A stretch of DNA of 42,689 bases from a virus. The stretch's first letter is position 1. Each line of letters begins with the position of its first letter. Shown here piece by piece: positions 1-8,000 of the stretch. The translations under genes were made by a program, and so were the position numbers. Under the pieces are notes generated by a model. The model was not told the origin of the DNA. It ran no database searches and saw only the letters and a list, made by a program, of their open reading frames with translations. The stretch is from IMG/VR virus record IMGVR_UViG_3300037963_004553, positions 10,794 to 53,482 of that record; one strand, 5' to 3'.

Positions 1-1998
1 GCCTCTAAACGGATTGTTAAAAGGAATAGTTAAACGACGACGAGCCAAACCAGATGTAGGGTCAGTAGTTTGAATCGGTTCATTGGCAGTAATCATACAA
101 AGACCATCAAATTTAAATGGTTTTTGTTTACCAACTTGATACTTGTGCTCATTACGTAGCAGGTCACGACCTGTCAACGCCTTAAGAATAGAAACACTAC
201 CGCCATAACGTTCAACATCATTAAAGAGTAAGAGTTTCTTTTTAAATAAATTTGCAGTTTCAAATCTATTTTTTTCTAGATGTTCTAATGTTGAAATCGT
301 TGTGTTCTCATCACCCACCAGAGCATTACAAAGATTGGCATAAGTAGATTTACCTGACTTACCAGGACCAACAATCTCTACAAATTTTTGAATATCGGAA
401 GCACCTAAAAGAACAGCACGTAACCAAGCACGTAAGACTTGGACACGACCCCAATCACCATCTTGTGTAAATTTTAACCATTTAATAATTGTTTCGCACT
501 CAGCGTGTGGATTGTAGTCATAAGGCAAGAGTTGAATTAAATAAAACTCTCGCTGGAAAGGCATCAAACTTAAAGAGTTGACATCTAGAACACCGTTTTT
601 AAATAACAATAGATTTTTATTTTCATTCCAGCCATCAAAAGCAAGTTGAATTTTCAACATGGAATACATGTCGTTGATTAAACGAGGACCAAATCCTCTT
701 GGTAAATGTTCTTCTTTAATAATTTCAAGTTTGTTATAAATATCTGCCTTGGCTTCTAGTTCATTTAAAGGTGCCCAGAGCCCAGGTGATTTTGCACCAT
801 ACATAAAGAATTCATCATGGCCTTGAGAAAAAAGAAAGTTTCCTTCATACATAGTGAGCAACATGCTCACAAGAAAATCATCTGGTTTATTTCGTTTTGC
901 TTTTCTATCTTCTTTAGCTTCTTGTCTAGTGCTTATACGATGCTTGCGTACAGGGGTTTCAACTTCATTAGAGGAAGGCATAAAATTGTTTTCGAATTGT
1001 TCAAATTGTTGTACAGCGTATTCCAATAAAGTATCGTCAACGCTAAGACCTTTATAACTTTGATCTGCTTGCCAGCCATTTTCTTTTGCAAGATGGAATA
1101 AAGATCCAATACCTCTACCACCTGATTTTGAAAAAGATAACCAACGACGATGGCATTCACCCTCTTTATATTTACTAGATTGTTTAGACCACTCATCCCA
1201 GGAATCAAGTAATGTATCGTCTACAGAATGAAGGGATTGTCCAATAGTAATCCAGTGATCATAATCATCGGCAGTTTCTGGAGGCAAAGCCCACATAGCT
1301 TCTACTGCCTCTTGCATTGTGCGTTCGATTGAAATAAAAGAATTAATTGCAAAATTAGGACCAAAAACTCTAGTGGTTTCTTCTTTAGGCGTACCTTGCT
1401 TTTTATTTTTAATTACAATTTCAGTTAAAAGCCAGGAAGGTAGGTCAGGAATTTTATCTATAAATGTAAAGTCTTCGTTTTCTTTTGTGTAATACCCATC
1501 AGTATTTGGGTGCGCACCCATTAAAACTCCTTGGTGACGCTTCCAAAGAACTTCTAATTTTTCATGGTTGCCTTCGGCATGCCAGCAATATTTATTACGA
1601 ATAAATTTATCCCATATTTTTTTAGGTGCTTTATATAGTTTTCGTTCACGGCCTTCTCGGCCTGAACAGATTGTTAAAGTAGGAGGGAGTGCCTCATTAA
1701 CTGTTGTATTTGATAGTTCTTTAATTTTTTCGTAGACAGTAGGACCATCAATATCAACCCAAACAAAACCATAGGGCTCGTTGTAAACAGGACCACCTAG
1801 CAGACCAACAGCTTTACAAACATTCTCTTCAATTTCACGAGAAATATCTTTTACAGTAAAAGGTTTATTTTGCCAGCCAGCTTTGTATGGATTTTTATTT
1901 TCTCCCAAAGGTGTTAACGGCCAATCAACAGGAATTAAAGAAAGATTAATTTCTCCTGGCTTAAGAGCACTAAAGTTTTGATTTGACATTAAATTCAT
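1..1998 (-). CDS. Prim-pol / PriCT / SF3 (D5-like) helicase, 3' end outside window
   Basis: Replication initiator: an archaeo-eukaryotic-type primase-polymerase fused to a superfamily 3 helicase. I read 666 codons without a stop, so the C-terminus lies beyond the window. The N-terminal prim-pol domain has the metal-binding motif VWVDIDG (D82, D84) and a GAHPNTDGYY segment with H163. A PriCT-2-like linker follows at about 245-310, with the typical pattern ending GIGSLFHLAKENGW. The helicase has Walker A GPGKSGKST (544-552), Walker B LLLFNDVE (D594, E596) and a motif C asparagine in MITANEP (N639). ATG at 1998 is preferred because it overlaps the stop of the upstream small gene (ATGA); a second ATG lies three codons in. 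The enzyme would both prime and unwind, partnering the polymerase at 14262-16130 and SSB at 13356-14207. Confidence 0.9.
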   Translation of the reverse strand, partial: MNLMSNQNFSALKPGEINLSLIPVDWPLTPLGENKNPYKAGWQNKPFTVKDISREIEENVCKAVGLLGGPVYNEPYGFVWVDIDGPTVYEKIKELSNTTVNEALPPTLTICSGREGRERKLYKAPKKIWDKFIRNKYCWHAEGNHEKLEVLWKRHQGVLMGAHPNTDGYYTKENEDFTFIDKIPDLPSWLLTEIVIKNKKQGTPKEETTRVFGPNFAINSFISIERTMQEAVEAMWALPPETADDYDHWITIGQSLHSVDDTLLDSWDEWSKQSSKYKEGECHRRWLSFSKSGGRGIGSLFHLAKENGWQADQSYKGLSVDDTLLEYAVQQFEQFENNFMPSSNEVETPVRKHRISTRQEAKEDRKAKRNKPDDFLVSMLLTMYEGNFLFSQGHDEFFMYGAKSPGLWAPLNELEAKADIYNKLEIIKEEHLPRGFGPRLINDMYSMLKIQLAFDGWNENKNLLLFKNGVLDVNSLSLMPFQREFYLIQLLPYDYNPHAECETIIKWLKFTQDGDWGRVQVLRAWLRAVLLGASDIQKFVEIVGPGKSGKSTYANLCNALVGDENTTISTLEHLEKNRFETANLFKKKLLLFNDVERYGGSVSILKALTGRDLLRNEHKYQVGKQKPFKFDGLCMITANEPIQTTDPTSGLARRRLTIPFNNPFRG

Positions 1999-2168
1999 TG
2001 TTCGACTTTTACTTTAAAACATTTCGAGATAGCTGCAGTGTTTTTTGCTATTTCATAAGCATGTAGATGAGCTTTGGTTGGCAGCAGAAAACAATCACCG
2101 TCAGCAGCCGCAGCCATGACGCACGTGATATGAGCAATCCACTGGCCCGACAGGATCTTGTGGTCCAT
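1995..2168 (-). CDS. 57-residue hypothetical protein coupled to prim-pol
   Basis: A short reading frame of 57 residues beginning MDHKILSGQWIAHITC. Its TGA stop overlaps the ATG of the prim-pol gene as ATGA, the arrangement of a translationally coupled pair, which is the main reason to believe it. No domain is recognised. It has an Ala-rich stretch in the middle and a basic C-terminus. It is locally more GC-rich than the neighbouring genes. No clear ribosome binding site is visible upstream of ATG 2168. Confidence 0.6.
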   Translation of the reverse strand: MDHKILSGQWIAHITCVMAAAADGDCFLLPTKAHLHAYEIAKNTAAISKCFKVKVEQ

Positions 2169-2277
2169 GGAGCCGGTTTTTTTGTGTCTCTTTATCTTAA
2201 TTGAATTAAACCTGGATTGAATAGAGTATTAATAATCAAAATATTTTGTCTTAAAATAAGAAGAAAGCGTAGACATC
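2169..2277. promoter_or_regulatory. Divergent intergenic region
   Basis: An AT-rich 109-base gap between the leftward prim-pol pair and the rightward gene at 2278. A TTGAAT hexamer 17 bases from AATATT (about 2217-2245) could be a sigma70-type promoter for the plus-strand gene, but the match is weak. No hairpin or gene is seen here. Confidence 0.35.
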
Positions 2278-3417
2278 ATGGTGTACAACCCTAATCCTCC
2301 TAACACGCCCTCTGAATATGGGACACGTCCAGGGGGATTGGACTATGAACGTCTAAAACAAAGTAAACAAGATGTACGAGATACAATTGCTGAATTAGGA
2401 AATAATCCTATAACTTCTACAGCACAATCTAGTGTTGCTGAATTATTAGCTAGACAACCAGCAGATCATTCAGTAGCTATAGGAAATCATATGGGAGATT
2501 ACAGTAGAGAGCCTTTTAAAGCTCCTGAAAGTTCTCAAGCATATTTTGATCAGAATCAAGAATTTGTTAATACGTTTAGGCAAAGCATGCAAGCTTTACC
2601 TGAAGAGTATATGTCAGAACCTCCAAAGGATTCAGACAAACCTAAAAAAGATAAAGATAAAGACAAAGACAAAGACAAAGACAAAGATAAAGAAAAAGAT
2701 AAATTAAAACTTCCAGACTTAGATAAAAATAAAAAAGTAACAGAAACAACTGAAGGAAGTTTTACAGGAGAACCAGCTTCTTGGGATGGAAGAGATTTTG
2801 ATTATTTTTTACAACGTGCCCAATCAGTTAGTGCAAATGTAGATCCTGATGATGATGAAGGCGGAACTACAAATTATGCAAGCATTGCAGATTTAACACC
2901 AGAGCAACGTTTAGGTAATGAATATACTTACAATGATCCGTTTAAAGCAGATATTTATAACCAACTGTCTGCAGCTGGATTAAGTGAACAAGACATGCAA
3001 GATGCTGCTCAATCATTAGGCATTACAAATGTAGGAGGAGATGGAACTCAACAAGAAATTCAAGATATGATTAAAGCTTTCCAAACAGGAAACATAAGTC
3101 CTGAGCCAGTTACAACAACAACAAAAGTAAACGTTGGTATGGATAATGCACAAGATGCATTTGGAAAGAAATTTTCTATGAGTGACTACAATGCAGCATT
3201 AGGCTATAAAAATCAAGACGCAGAATATATTTCAAATTATTTAAAAGATTATATGGAAAGAGGAGGCAAAGTGGGTAGTCAAGTACAAGCGTTGATTGCA
3301 GATGATAAAAATACTCAAACCCCTGCAACAACAGTTTATCCAGGATTTGAATCTTTATTACAACAACCTTTGGTAGGACCTACACAAGGTCCTTTATCTA
3401 CGGGGTATGTTTTTTAA
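2278..3417 (+). CDS. Hypothetical protein with Lys-Asp repeat, possible virion protein
   Basis: A 379-residue hydrophilic protein of unknown function. It has no signal peptide or membrane segment. Residues about 122-145 are a lysine/aspartate repeat encoded by hexanucleotide repeats. Residues about 185-260 (Asp-rich, then EQRLGNEYTYNDPFKADIYNQ) look folded, and the C-terminus is Pro/Thr/Gln-rich. The composition resembles the Gln/Gly/Pro-rich proteins of the late block at 27-41 kb, so a structural role is possible but unproven. Its stop overlaps the stop of the convergent nuclease gene by four bases. Confidence 0.75.
   Translation: MVYNPNPPNTPSEYGTRPGGLDYERLKQSKQDVRDTIAELGNNPITSTAQSSVAELLARQPADHSVAIGNHMGDYSREPFKAPESSQAYFDQNQEFVNTFRQSMQALPEEYMSEPPKDSDKPKKDKDKDKDKDKDKDKEKDKLKLPDLDKNKKVTETTEGSFTGEPASWDGRDFDYFLQRAQSVSANVDPDDDEGGTTNYASIADLTPEQRLGNEYTYNDPFKADIYNQLSAAGLSEQDMQDAAQSLGITNVGGDGTQQEIQDMIKAFQTGNISPEPVTTTTKVNVGMDNAQDAFGKKFSMSDYNAALGYKNQDAEYISNYLKDYMERGGKVGSQVQALIADDKNTQTPATTVYPGFESLLQQPLVGPTQGPLSTGYVF
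2650..2703 (+). repeat. Nine tandem GAYAAA hexamers (KD repeat)
   Basis: Nine in-frame copies of GATAAA/GACAAA (one is GAAAAA) encode an alternating Asp-Lys tract. Synonymous GAT/GAC variation shows it is not a very recent pure expansion, but copy number could change by slippage. Confidence 0.9.
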
Positions 3418-4262
3418 ATAGTATCTAAATCATAAACAACACAATTGCTAATCTGGTTGTAGTATTCTGCTACAACCTTTAGCCATTTTTCTTGGCACAC
3501 ATCTAAGTGATGACGAGAAATTTTAAACAGTTGCGTATCTTCGGGTGTCGAGACAATGATAGCGGCTTGTTGCACTTTCATATTAAGTGTTTGCTCAATT
3601 CCGAGAGCGTAAGCACCGAGTTGAAGACAGCACTTTTTGAACTTCATATAGCCACCAAGTCTGGTCCTCCATTCGGGGCAACCCTTTTCTAAATCTTTAG
3701 GCCACCAACGACAATATGGTTTGGCACTAGTCTTTAGATCAGCAAGCGTCAGCTTGCCGTTGGCAATACCAATGATGTCTGGGCTACCTACCCATGGTCT
3801 CTCTTCCTCGTCCCTGCCCCAAACGCGTCCAATCCCGTCTTCGGATAAAGAGAACTGATGGTCCTCCTTCAAGGGTGTTTCTGCCCAAAGGACTTCTTCA
3901 AATTGTTCAAGAATCTCAGGCATACCAGTCCAAAATTCTTGATACACCTCAGGAACGTCAACGGCTTCTTGCTTCAGGAACATCTCCATACAGCTATGTA
4001 TCGCAGTACCACGTTCTGCTGCAGCTTCTTTCACACCAGGGTTCGCTTTTGCCCACATTTCTAACTTCTTCTTATTGGCTTCAGAAGCAGTCTCATTAAT
4101 AATTGTAGTTACAGAAGCAGCTGGTCCAGTTTGAAAAGGTGTTTCGTAATGGCGTTTGCCATTGATAATAACTCGTGCAGGTTTTGAATTTAATTCTAAA
4201 AATGATTCAGGGTCTTCGTTAAATAGTTCGTAAACAGTTGGAGATTTATCCGTATCAACCAC
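3414..4262 (-). CDS. RecB/Cas4-type PD-(D/E)XK exonuclease
   Basis: A stand-alone nuclease of the RecB/Cas4 family, 282 residues. The catalytic signature is complete: RGTAIHSCME (H89) in the first helix, GSPDIIG (D162), LADLKTS (D175, K177) and CLQLGAYA (Q214, Y218). Such proteins process DNA ends in phage replication and recombination. The conserved-cysteine pattern of an iron-sulfur Cas4 is not clear. No cas1/cas2 or repeat array is nearby, so a CRISPR role is not suggested. The only suitable start is GTG 4262, with no obvious Shine-Dalgarno. It is transcribed away from the glycan cassette and ends tail-to-tail with the 2278-3417 gene. Confidence 0.85.
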   Translation of the reverse strand: MVDTDKSPTVYELFNEDPESFLELNSKPARVIINGKRHYETPFQTGPAASVTTIINETASEANKKKLEMWAKANPGVKEAAAERGTAIHSCMEMFLKQEAVDVPEVYQEFWTGMPEILEQFEEVLWAETPLKEDHQFSLSEDGIGRVWGRDEEERPWVGSPDIIGIANGKLTLADLKTSAKPYCRWWPKDLEKGCPEWRTRLGGYMKFKKCCLQLGAYALGIEQTLNMKVQQAAIIVSTPEDTQLFKISRHHLDVCQEKWLKVVAEYYNQISNCVVYDLDTI

Positions 4263-4302
4263 GGTAAGTTGTGTATATTAAATTTATTGTAGCTTGAAAA
4301 CC
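4263..4302. promoter_or_regulatory. 40-base divergent promoter region
   Basis: The short gap between the leftward nuclease (GTG 4262) and the rightward glycosyltransferase (ATG 4303) holds an AT-rich core, TATATTAAATTTA. Both promoters would have to overlap here or lie within the opposing genes. Boxes cannot be assigned with confidence. Confidence 0.35.
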
Positions 4303-5028
4303 ATGGAGTGCTTAGATCTCATTGCTGTACCAGTCATGGTACAAGGTGAGAAATTAGTACGCCATTTTAAATCGATTGATGTTCCCATAAAACGCTATTA
4401 CGTTTTAGATAATTCAATGGGTATCAATCCTTCAGTAGACGAGGCTATTGATTGGATTTGCGATAACAAACCAGAACATATTCAAGAGATTGTTGTTGTC
4501 AGTAACAACCAAAACTCAGGCTACCCTGGGGCAGTGAATCAAATTATACGTGACAATACTGATTGTGACCACTGGATTGTGACTGGTTTTGATTGGTGGG
4601 TAGCTAAAAACCAGTACAAAAAATTATTAAATAAAGATTTAAAAGAAGGTGCATTTCTTGGTCAAGGTATGGACGACATGTGTGGTTTTATTTTTACACC
4701 AAGTCTTATTGAGAAAGTAGGATTACTAGATGAGAATTTTTTTCCTGGATATTTTGAAGACAACGACTATAAACGTCGTATTTTATTAGCAAATGCTGAT
4801 GTAATTCATTGCCCTTTAGCTAATACACATGATAGATCCAGCACATTAAATAGCTCAAGTCGCTTTAAAAAGAAAAATCAGTATACATTTCAGCAAAATT
4901 ATATGTATTATGTAGAAAAATGGGGCGGAAAACCCGGCCAAGAAAAGTATGCAACTCCGTTCAATAAAGGATTCCCCGTCAACTACTGGTTGTTCAATCC
5001 CACACGTCGAGAAGAATTACGTTGGTGA
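4303..5028 (+). CDS. Family 2-like glycosyltransferase
   Basis: A GT-A fold glycosyltransferase of about 241 residues, which transfers a sugar from a nucleotide-sugar donor. Seen: an N-terminal nucleotide-binding strand ending VLDNSMG (34-40), NSGYPGAVNQ (71-80, the usual N-x-G-x-x-x-x-N motif of rhamnosyltransferase-like GT2 enzymes), a degenerate DxD site TGFDWW (D97), and the acceptor-side motif LLDENFFPGYFEDNDY (141-156) with the catalytic acidic cluster. ATG 4303 is chosen over the in-frame TTG at 4294. It is first in a tight three-gene operon; the next ATG begins one base after its stop. The acceptor is unknown: host surface glycan, virion protein or another sugar. Confidence 0.85.
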   Translation: MECLDLIAVPVMVQGEKLVRHFKSIDVPIKRYYVLDNSMGINPSVDEAIDWICDNKPEHIQEIVVVSNNQNSGYPGAVNQIIRDNTDCDHWIVTGFDWWVAKNQYKKLLNKDLKEGAFLGQGMDDMCGFIFTPSLIEKVGLLDENFFPGYFEDNDYKRRILLANADVIHCPLANTHDRSSTLNSSSRFKKKNQYTFQQNYMYYVEKWGGKPGQEKYATPFNKGFPVNYWLFNPTRREELRW

Positions 5029-5029
5029 A

Positions 5030-6172
5030 ATGATCTTGTTGAACTTAGGTGTTCAACCTTTAGTAAATAATCTATGTCTTTCAAAACAAGCAGCATTAAA
5101 TGCTAAGCAGTATCAATTGTGCGCCACTATTGATAATGATTTATTAATTAAATTAGATACTGCAGTACCTAGTGACGAATTATACAAAAATTATTTGTAT
5201 CATTCCGGCATCAATATGCCTTACATCTATCACTGTAGAGAGATGTGGCATTCAATTAAACATCTACGACATAACACGATTATTGATATCGGAGGAAATG
5301 ACGGTACGTTGTTAGCTGCATTTCAATCTCAAAGCAAGAAAGATTTAAATTTATACAATGTTGATGCAAGTAAGTCTTTTAAAAAAGAAAATAAAAAGAA
5401 AGGAATTAAATATGTCAACGATTATTTTAATAAAGATACCAAGGTACCTAAAGCAGATTTGATTACTTCAACAAATGTTTTTCAGCACACACCAAATGCT
5501 GAACGGTTTGTAGAAGGCGTTGCAGCAAAACTAGACGGCACTTGGATTTTAGAATTTCCTTATACATTACGTACAATTCAAACATTACAGTTTGATCAGT
5601 TTTATCACGAACATTATTACTATTGGCTTGTTAAACCCCTGAAAAAATTATTATCCAAATACGGTTTAAAAATCTACCATGCAGAAGAAGTAGCTATTCA
5701 TGGAGGCTCAATGCGCCTATGGATTACAAATAAAGATTTTTATGCAGATACAGAAGCAGCAGAAAAGTTTATCGCACAAGAAGAAGCCTATGACTATAGA
5801 AGTTTTTATAGTCAGTGTTATAAAAAAATTGTTGAAGACTCTGTCTTTTTAAATAAGTTAGAAGGAAAGACAGTCTTTTTTGGAGCAGCAGCAAAGGGTT
5901 GTGTTTACCTTAATGCATTGCAAATGAATACAGATAAAGGACAATATGTTGTAGATGACACACCAAGTAAACAAGGTTTGTTTGTACCAGGTACAGGAAT
6001 GAAGGTTCAAAGTCGTCAGTTTATGTTGGACGATGAGCCAGATAATGTGGTGATTTTGGCACACAATTATGCCGGTTACATTACAACAAAGTTACGGCAT
6101 GATGGGTATAAAGGAAAGATTATTACAATGATGCCAGACATTTATATAGACGAAGCGCAGGATCATCAATGA
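5030..6172 (+). CDS. SAM-dependent sugar C-methyltransferase
   Basis: A class I methyltransferase of 380 residues resembling the NDP-sugar C-methyltransferase family (TylC3/NovU type). Motif I is IDIGGNDGT (85-93), followed by YNVDAS. The family hallmarks YHEH (192-195), HGGSMR (224-229) and FFGAAAKG (283-290, start of the C-terminal Rossmann-like domain) are all present. The N-terminus keeps the LGVQPLVN and YLYHSG segments of the usual zinc-binding domain but lacks its cysteine pairs, so this domain looks truncated. Start ATG 5030 follows the previous stop by one base; an upstream in-frame ATG at 4949 would overlap the glycosyltransferase. Its end overlaps the next gene as ATGA. Confidence 0.85.
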   Translation: MILLNLGVQPLVNNLCLSKQAALNAKQYQLCATIDNDLLIKLDTAVPSDELYKNYLYHSGINMPYIYHCREMWHSIKHLRHNTIIDIGGNDGTLLAAFQSQSKKDLNLYNVDASKSFKKENKKKGIKYVNDYFNKDTKVPKADLITSTNVFQHTPNAERFVEGVAAKLDGTWILEFPYTLRTIQTLQFDQFYHEHYYYWLVKPLKKLLSKYGLKIYHAEEVAIHGGSMRLWITNKDFYADTEAAEKFIAQEEAYDYRSFYSQCYKKIVEDSVFLNKLEGKTVFFGAAAKGCVYLNALQMNTDKGQYVVDDTPSKQGLFVPGTGMKVQSRQFMLDDEPDNVVILAHNYAGYITTKLRHDGYKGKIITMMPDIYIDEAQDHQ

Positions 6173-7467
6173 AATATGCAGTGTTTTATCACGTCTTCCC
6201 AGGAGATAACTGGGAAGATATGTATTTAGAACAACTAGGAGCACTTTTAGCAAGTAAACTGTATGAACAACTGGACCATTTGCACATTGGGTTTAACGGC
6301 AGCCTTAACTTATTGTCTGTTCCAGATAAAGCTTTTGCGAGCGAGAATAAGAATAAACAGGAGGAAACTGACACGTTAAAAGCTTTACATGCTTGGTGTA
6401 AAGATAATCCTGATGCAGCAGTGCTTTATATGCACACTAAAGGTGTATCAAGGCGAACACAATACACAGATGACTGGCGTCATTTGATGGAGTTTTTCTG
6501 TATTCATCAATGGGAAAAATGTATTAATCATTTAACTCTTGGTGCAGATGAAACAACACCACCATCAGATCTTGTTGGTGTGAACTGGCAAGAACAAACA
6601 TCAATGGGATATCATCCTCACTTTTCAGGTGGATTTTGGTGGGCCAACTCTAGTTATGTAGCAGAGCTTTCAGATGAATATTTAAATCACCCCAATCGAT
6701 ATTGGCGGGAGTTTTGGATTGGTACAGGTCAACCAGTAGTAACTAATTTTTGGGAAAGCCATCTAAATCGTACAGATAAAGCTATGCATTACACGCAACC
6801 CTATGCTAGAAGTTTATATAGTACTAGGTATTTAAACGAGCAAGTAATGAAAACACAAGATGAATGGCAAGAACCAGACAAAGAACTAGCATTGTTACTA
6901 GAAAATTTAAATGTTAATGGTTTTGAAGTACCTGGTGGAACAGATAAAAATACAATCCATAACTACACAGGAATTTATGCCAGCTTGTTAAAAAAATATC
7001 GCAATAACCGTGGCACCTTATTAGAAATTGGTGTGCAACACGGGGGCTCATCTTTGCTTTGGCATGAGTACTTAAGAAACTTTAGATTGTTTCTTTCTGA
7101 TATTCAGGACATTGTTCCTGATATTATCTGGGATCAAATGGACCCTGATCGTTATGACTTCTACCAAGGTGATGCTTACAACGGAGGTAGTGTTAGTTTA
7201 TTTTGTAATGAATGTGCAGAAGGTTTTGATGTAATTATTGATGATGGTCCTCATACATTGCAGTCACAGTTATTTGCTGTTGAGCACTACTATCCAATGG
7301 TTAAAATGGGAGGAATCTTAATAATTGAAGACGTACAAGACATAAATTACTTAGAAATATTAACGGAAAAATTACCCAAAGAAGATCAAAAGAACGTGCA
7401 AATTTTTGATAACCGACCCAGTCGTGGACGGTACGATGATCTTGTCTGGGCTATTATCAAGAAGTAG
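6169..7467 (+). CDS. Two-domain protein: glycosyltransferase-like N-terminus plus O-methyltransferase-like C-terminus
   Basis: A 432-residue fusion. The N-terminal half (about 1-260) has VLYMHTKGVSRR (H89, K91), FSGGFWWAN and YWREFWIG, resembling uncharacterised glycosyltransferase-like domains that carry an hTKG motif. The C-terminal half is a SAM methyltransferase of the Methyltransf_24/MycF-like type: LLEIGVQHGGSS (284-295), then FDVIIDDGPHTLQSQ (353-367) with the acidic DD pair that usually binds metal, and GGILIIEDVQ. The ATG overlaps the upstream stop (ATGA). With its two neighbours it makes a glycan modification cassette of one sugar transfer, one C-methylation and a further transfer or O-methylation. 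The N-terminal assignment is less sure than the C-terminal one. Confidence 0.75.
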   Translation: MKYAVFYHVFPGDNWEDMYLEQLGALLASKLYEQLDHLHIGFNGSLNLLSVPDKAFASENKNKQEETDTLKALHAWCKDNPDAAVLYMHTKGVSRRTQYTDDWRHLMEFFCIHQWEKCINHLTLGADETTPPSDLVGVNWQEQTSMGYHPHFSGGFWWANSSYVAELSDEYLNHPNRYWREFWIGTGQPVVTNFWESHLNRTDKAMHYTQPYARSLYSTRYLNEQVMKTQDEWQEPDKELALLLENLNVNGFEVPGGTDKNTIHNYTGIYASLLKKYRNNRGTLLEIGVQHGGSSLLWHEYLRNFRLFLSDIQDIVPDIIWDQMDPDRYDFYQGDAYNGGSVSLFCNECAEGFDVIIDDGPHTLQSQLFAVEHYYPMVKMGGILIIEDVQDINYLEILTEKLPKEDQKNVQIFDNRPSRGRYDDLVWAIIKK

Positions 7468-7484
7468 GTTAGTCGGACCTACTT
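7462..7484 (+). other. Hairpin overlapping the stop of the glycan cassette
   Basis: An eight-base-pair inverted repeat AAGTAGGT / ACCTACTT with a seven-base loop starts in the last codons of the 6169-7467 gene. It is followed by only a short T run, so it may protect the 3' end or assist termination with the stronger terminator about 50 bases downstream. Confidence 0.5.
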
Positions 7485-7535
7485 TACATACTGTTTACAA
7501 GTGTTCCTAGAACGGGACGGTTGAGGGAGATATTA

Positions 7536-7559
7536 GGAGGCCAATTGGTCTCCTTTTTT
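7536..7559 (+). terminator. Rho-independent terminator after the glycan cassette
   Basis: Stem GGAGGCC / GGTCTCC (seven pairs including one G-U), loop AATT, then six T residues. This is the clearest intrinsic terminator in the window and separates the glycan operon from the endonuclease VII gene. Confidence 0.85.
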
Positions 7560-7582
7560 GTTATTATTTAGAAAAGTAAATA

Positions 7583-7849
7583 GTGTTAGTGGCTAGCCGT
7601 AAACACAATCTTAAACATAGATATGGCATTACAGAAGAAGACTATAACCAAATGGCAGAAGAACAAAAACATTGTTGTCAAATATGCAACAACAAACCAG
7701 TTAAACCTTTATATGTAGATCATTGCCACAGTACGAATAAAATACGTGGCTTGTTATGTCACAAATGTAATGTTGCTTTAGGTCATATGAATGATGACCC
7801 AAAGCAATTATTAAAAGCAGTTGAATATATCACCAAATACCAGGAATAA
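7583..7849 (+). CDS. Recombination endonuclease VII-like (HNH family) protein
   Basis: An 88-residue small nuclease of the endonuclease VII/HNH superfamily. Typical layout: RYGITEEDYNQM at the N-terminus, zinc knuckle CQIC (C32, C35), active-site DHCH (46-49), then LLCHKCNVALG (C59, C62) and a final helix. It may resolve branched DNA before packaging, or act as a free-standing homing-type nuclease. GTG starts are available at 7583 and 7589; no good Shine-Dalgarno decides between them. Its last 20 bases overlap, antisense, the end of the hli gene. Confidence 0.8.
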   Translation: MLVASRKHNLKHRYGITEEDYNQMAEEQKHCCQICNNKPVKPLYVDHCHSTNKIRGLLCHKCNVALGHMNDDPKQLLKAVEYITKYQE

Positions 7850-7961
7850 CTTGACCAGTTAAAGTATACGCACCAAGAGCAGCGACAATACCCAACATGG
7901 CAAGTCTTCCATTTAAAAGTTCACCTTGTTGTCTTTTACACTCGTTGTTTTCGCAAGACAT
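7830..7961 (-). CDS. hli: High-light-inducible protein (Hli / small CAB-like protein)
   Basis: A 43-residue cyanobacterial/cyanophage Hli. It carries the chlorophyll-binding signature E-x-x-N-G-R-x-A-M-x-G (E14, N17, R19, M22, G24) in one membrane helix, followed by TGQVIPGIW, the standard C-terminus of phage and marine cyanobacterial Hlis. Hlis sit in the thylakoid membrane, bind chlorophyll and carotenoid, and protect photosystem II during stress; phages carry them to keep photosynthesis running during infection. Two N-terminal cysteines (C3, C8) are unusual. The gene lies directly downstream of the Dps-like gene in the same direction, so the two may be co-transcribed. Its 3' end overlaps the endonuclease VII gene on the other strand. 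Confidence 0.93.
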   Translation of the reverse strand: MSCENNECKRQQGELLNGRLAMLGIVAALGAYTLTGQVIPGIW

Positions 7962-8000
7962 AATTAATACTTAATTAATGTTTTATTTTAAACGTTGTTA

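Noticed and set aside
817-1208. Several short open frames inside the first 2 kb
   Set aside because: They overlap the prim-pol/helicase gene, which is continuous and has all motifs.
3414-4262. Cas4-like nuclease as part of a CRISPR system
   Set aside because: No repeat-spacer array and no other cas genes are seen; free-standing RecB/Cas4-type nucleases are common in phages.
7462-7484. A plus-strand copy of the nine-member element
   Set aside because: Only a plain inverted repeat AAGTAGGT/ACCTACTT; the conserved CA and GTAAGN are missing.
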